DNA from: Branchiostoma floridae
Lineage: Eukaryota > Chordata > Leptocardii > Amphioxiformes > Branchiostomatidae
Assembly (NCBI RefSeq): GCF_000003815.2
Contig: NC_049979.1
Span: 33,163,400 to 33,220,062, forward strand
Direction of reading: 5' to 3'
Length of the DNA stretch: 56,663 bases
The notes under the pieces were generated by a model, which saw only the letters and a program-made list of their open reading frames with translations, ran no database searches and was not told the DNA's origin. Shown one piece after another: positions 54,101 to 56,663 of the stretch (positions are counted from its first letter, which is position 1; every line of letters starts with the position of its first letter). The position numbers were made by a program, and so were the translations under genes.

Positions 54101-56663
54101 CTCGAGATAGCGACACGCAACTGGCCCCAGCAGGACATGGTCCTAATTGACCACTTCAGTAACGTAAGGTTTGACGAAAAAATCGCAGCTCGAGATAGCG
54201 GACACGCAACTGGCCCCAGCAGGACATGGTCCTAATTGACCACTTCCGTAATGTAAGGTTTGACGAAAAAATCGCAGCTCGAGATAGCGACAGGCAACTG
54301 GCCCCAGCAGGACATGGTCCTAATTGACCACTTCCGTAATGTAAGGTTTGACGAAAAATTGGCGGGCCGAACTGAACGACACCGGGCAACTTGTCAGTCC
54401 TCTGTCTGAAATTCCCAAGGGAGACATGAATGAACCCCTGGTGTAGATTTTACTCGTAGCCACTGCAGGCAGAGTGTTATGAAAACACAATGATGTATTA
54501 AAATCGATATCCCGTTGGTTTGTAAGTTTTTTTGTAAGTTCTTGAACTGCCCCATGTTTCACAATGTCAAATATCTCGCCACTACTGAACCTCGATATCA
54601 GATTTAGAACCTAGTCCTTACCCTGACATGCCACAAATGGTGGTCATCAAAGTACTAGAATGAATCAACCAGTCATTATCCGGGTCCGACTTTATACCGT
54701 GCAGCATACATAAAGAGAATGCTAAAAAGATTGGTCCTGTCTTATAAACTATTATCAACAAGACCTCGGAGAAGACTGGCGAGAAGCCTAAGTGCATCCT
54801 GATTGATACTGGTTTATGATGCAAAGTACTTTTAAGTACTTTTAAGTACTTTGCATCATAAACCAGTATCAATCAGGATGCACTTAGGCTCATATATTCT
54901 GCCAACACAATAGTTGCAACATACTTATTCCTATTTAACATGGATTTAGAGCCAGATCCATGGGATTTTACAATAAATTTGCTCACTGTATGACCGGACA
55001 GCTTGGAACGATAAAGGTAAACAGGTGGATTTGGCAATATAAGACTTCTCTAAAGCCTTTGACGGCGTCCCATATAATCGACTGATTAACAAAATTTATT
55101 ACCATGACAGTCGGGGGATATTCTCATATGGATAATATCGTGGCTGATAGATAGACACCAATGTGTCATTGATAACAGAGAGTTATCAATGCCAACTAAT
55201 ATAAAACCGGGTATACCAAATGGTATGATACTGGATCCCGTTCTCTTCCTACATATCGATATTGAACTGAATATCTCTTCACGAGTTTGGCTTTTTCCTG
55301 AATACTGCCTGATTCACCAAGCAACGTGTCCTGACGAAGATCAACAGGATCTTCAAAAGGACCTAGACGGACTGTGTGATTGGTCAAATGTCAAATTGCA
55401 ATTGTCCTCCTGTCAGGACACAGCTGAATTGGCTTTAAGTTGTGTTTTTAGAAATATGAGATGATATATGTTGTTGTGTCTACAAACAAGGCACTCTTGT
55501 AGAACTTATTACATGTTACCTCTAACACTCACCGATATCTCAAACTAGATGACAATCCATTGTACTTTATAGTACGGGCTACATTTCAAGCTAGATTCTT
55601 TTCTGTCTATATCCACACCTTTATATCTTATCTGTCGATTCTTGTTTTAAAAAATTATTTTGAGAGTTACTCTCAGCCAAGTCACTACTGGGAGCTGCCC
55701 AGGTGCTAGTAAAAAAAACTGAAGTACATAGTTTATCTTATACGGATTTTTAACGGTAGTTTCTAGTCAGTAGGTAGCGTTATTGGGGTCTTTAAGTGGA
55801 CAGCTCATGTCAAAAACATCACAGCCAAGGTAAATAGCACCCTAGGTTTTCTTAAGTGGAATGTAAGGGGGTGATTAAAGATGTAAGAGAAAAGGCATAT
55901 GCAACTTTAGTTAGGCCTAAGGTAGGATAGGCAGCCACAGTTTCAACCGTGAAAGTGACAAAATGCTCCGGGATTTCTCTTACAATGCTAGGTTCATAAG
56001 ACAATTAGATTTTGTACGTTTAATGTGCGAAGAGTTTTAGTTAACTTCGAAATGTTACGTACAGATCTTTGGAATGAGATCTTTTATACTTTTGACACGA
56101 TGATTTTTTTTTCAGATTGTGTATGAAAACATCGACAGCAATTTACAATACCGGACACCATCAATTAAAAAACGTGTTTACCAATTTACAACGAAACCGC
56201 TTAAGTTCTGCTGCATGGAAACGGTTACCGCAGCAAATAACACACTGGTGTATATTGTGAACGCCGCAAGGTCCTATGTTGTTGGAGACATTTTAACAAT
56301 AGGCGTGGTTGCTAGAGATGGACGCAAGCGGCTTAAAACGTTGGGAGGGGACTTTTTTATCGCTAAGTTGTATGCGACAAATCCAACTTACGCAAGTACA
56401 GCGGGAAGAGTGACCGACTATGAAAATGGAACGTACAGGATCCGTTTTGTTTTAAGCTGGTCTGGAACCATATCACTATCAGTCACACTTATACATCCAA
56501 GTGAGGCTGTGCAAGTTCTCCGAAGAGTTCGTGACTCATTTCCAGAAAGACGGATCATGTCATGTAACTTTGTTGACAAAAACACCAGCTCATCAGAAAG
56601 AACGGATTGCAGTCACACTCTTACCCCAGAAAATATATATCGTAAAGGTTTCTGCGATTCTCT
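51128..56663 (+). CDS. NXPE-like secreted protein, 5' part (gene continues beyond window)
   Basis: Exon 51128-51193 encodes 22 residues, MVKTKGICLAYCFLIVYLVLSQ, a signal peptide ending at a phase-0 donor CAG|GTGAGC. The next exon starts at 56116 after TTTTTTTTTCAG and stays open to the window end (182 codons). Residues 50-170 (ETVTAANNTLVYIVNAARSYVVGD, GGDFFIAKLYATNP, VTDYENGTYRIRFVLSWSG, VTLIHPSEAV) match the neurexophilin-like N-terminal domain of NXPE proteins. These have a C-terminal PC-esterase/SGNH domain, which would lie beyond the window. N-glycosylation sequons are present. It should act in the secretory pathway or outside the cell. A 5' leader begins after the acceptor at 51082. The 4.9-kb intron is full of repeats, and a further exon in it cannot be excluded. 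Confidence 0.75.
51194..52743. other. NXPE-like intron, no exon seen
   Basis: Unique-looking AT-rich sequence. Short ORFs at 52177-52359 and 52408-52671 have no similarity and no convincing splice sites. Confidence 0.45.
52744..53706. mobile_element. TTAA element, family C, reverse orientation
   Basis: TTAA at 52744-52747 and 53703-53706; ends CCCTCAAACACCCGAGTGGGG and the reverse complement of CCCTCAAGCACCCGACC. CRE 53097-53104, GCGGCCATCTTGG (about 53119-53131) and GTTGCCATGGCAAC (53305-53318). The CRE facing the X-box is mutated to TGACCTCA. The body is 955 bp. Confidence 0.8.
53832..54357. repeat. Tandem array, 86-91-bp unit, five full copies plus partial ends
   Basis: ATTGACCACTTCC recurs at 53881, 53972, 54058, 54146, 54235 and 54323. 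Each unit has GTAAGGTTTGACGAAAAA, GCTCGAGATAGCG and CGCAACTGGCC. High similarity suggests recent expansion. The minus-strand ORFs through it are translations of the repeat. Confidence 0.9.
54786..54889. repeat. Perfect 46-bp palindrome with 12-base loop
   Basis: The arm at 54786-54831 (GCCTAAGTGCATCCTGATTG onward) is matched without error by 54844-54889. The loop TTAAGTACTTTT itself echoes the inner arm. Confidence 0.9.
54990..55990 (+). mobile_element. Decayed LINE RT relic in the NXPE-like intron
   Basis: Broken frames yield QVDLAI.DFSKAFDGVPYNRL (motif A), MPTNIKPGIPNGMILDPVLFL (motif B with Gly/Gln changes), DQQDLQKDLDGLCDWSN and, from 55790, FKWTAHVKNITAKVNSTLGF. Motif C is lost. This is CR1/L2-like order with many stops; an old copy. 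Confidence 0.65.

Noticed and set aside
53853-54389. Minus-strand ORFs with repeated SRAAIFSSNLTLRKWS
   Set aside because: Each repeat equals one 88-bp satellite unit, the reading frame changes with unit length, and no start or splice context is present.

Overview
The window reads as metazoan genomic DNA, most likely from a lancelet (Branchiostoma). This is an inference from three things: an amphioxus-style C2H2 zinc-finger gene, an NXPE-type secreted protein and an FkbM-type methyltransferase with conserved exon phases; long introns with GT/AG borders; and dense, nested transposable elements. There is no bacterial gene organisation, and a 100-N assembly gap lies at 41424-41523.

Three host genes can be supported, all on the plus strand. 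(1) A C2H2 zinc-finger coding exon at 4706-5464. (2) A seven-exon gene, 17002-37055, whose exon phases join exactly into 522 codons. It encodes a type II membrane-anchored FkbM-like methyltransferase with an unrecognised C-terminal half, and a possible alternative last exon lies at 45513-45619. (3) The 5' part of an NXPE-like gene: a signal-peptide exon at 51128-51193 and an exon at 56116 that runs off the window end.

Most of the rest is mobile DNA. There are LINE copies of several lineages: two related CR1/jockey-like copies at 5574-7110 and 41524-43230; a nearly intact RT at 10508-12965; a PHD-endonuclease-RT element at 21430-25795; a C-terminal tail at 30302-31020; a relic at 54990-55990; and RTE-like endonuclease pieces at 7160, 8846 and 43265. 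Around these lie non-autonomous elements of 0.9-1.2 kb with piggyBac-like ends (TTAA target, inverted repeats starting CCCT), three large foldback elements, satellite arrays with periods near 250, 183 and 88 bp, and a Penelope-like fragment with a candidate hammerhead ribozyme.

The most striking signal is shared by structurally different TTAA elements. A perfect 14-bp palindrome GTTGCCATGGCAAC (the RFX X-box form) occurs at nine places. It is usually followed after about 155-175 bp by TGACGTCA (CRE), and 11-12 bp later by CCAAGATGGCGG or a close variant (YY1-like). These elements appear to spread a fixed RFX-CRE-YY1 cassette, and one sits directly upstream of the octamer and TATA box of the methyltransferase gene. 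Two TTAA elements interrupt LINE reading frames precisely, and two sit inside foldback arms. This gives a relative insertion order.
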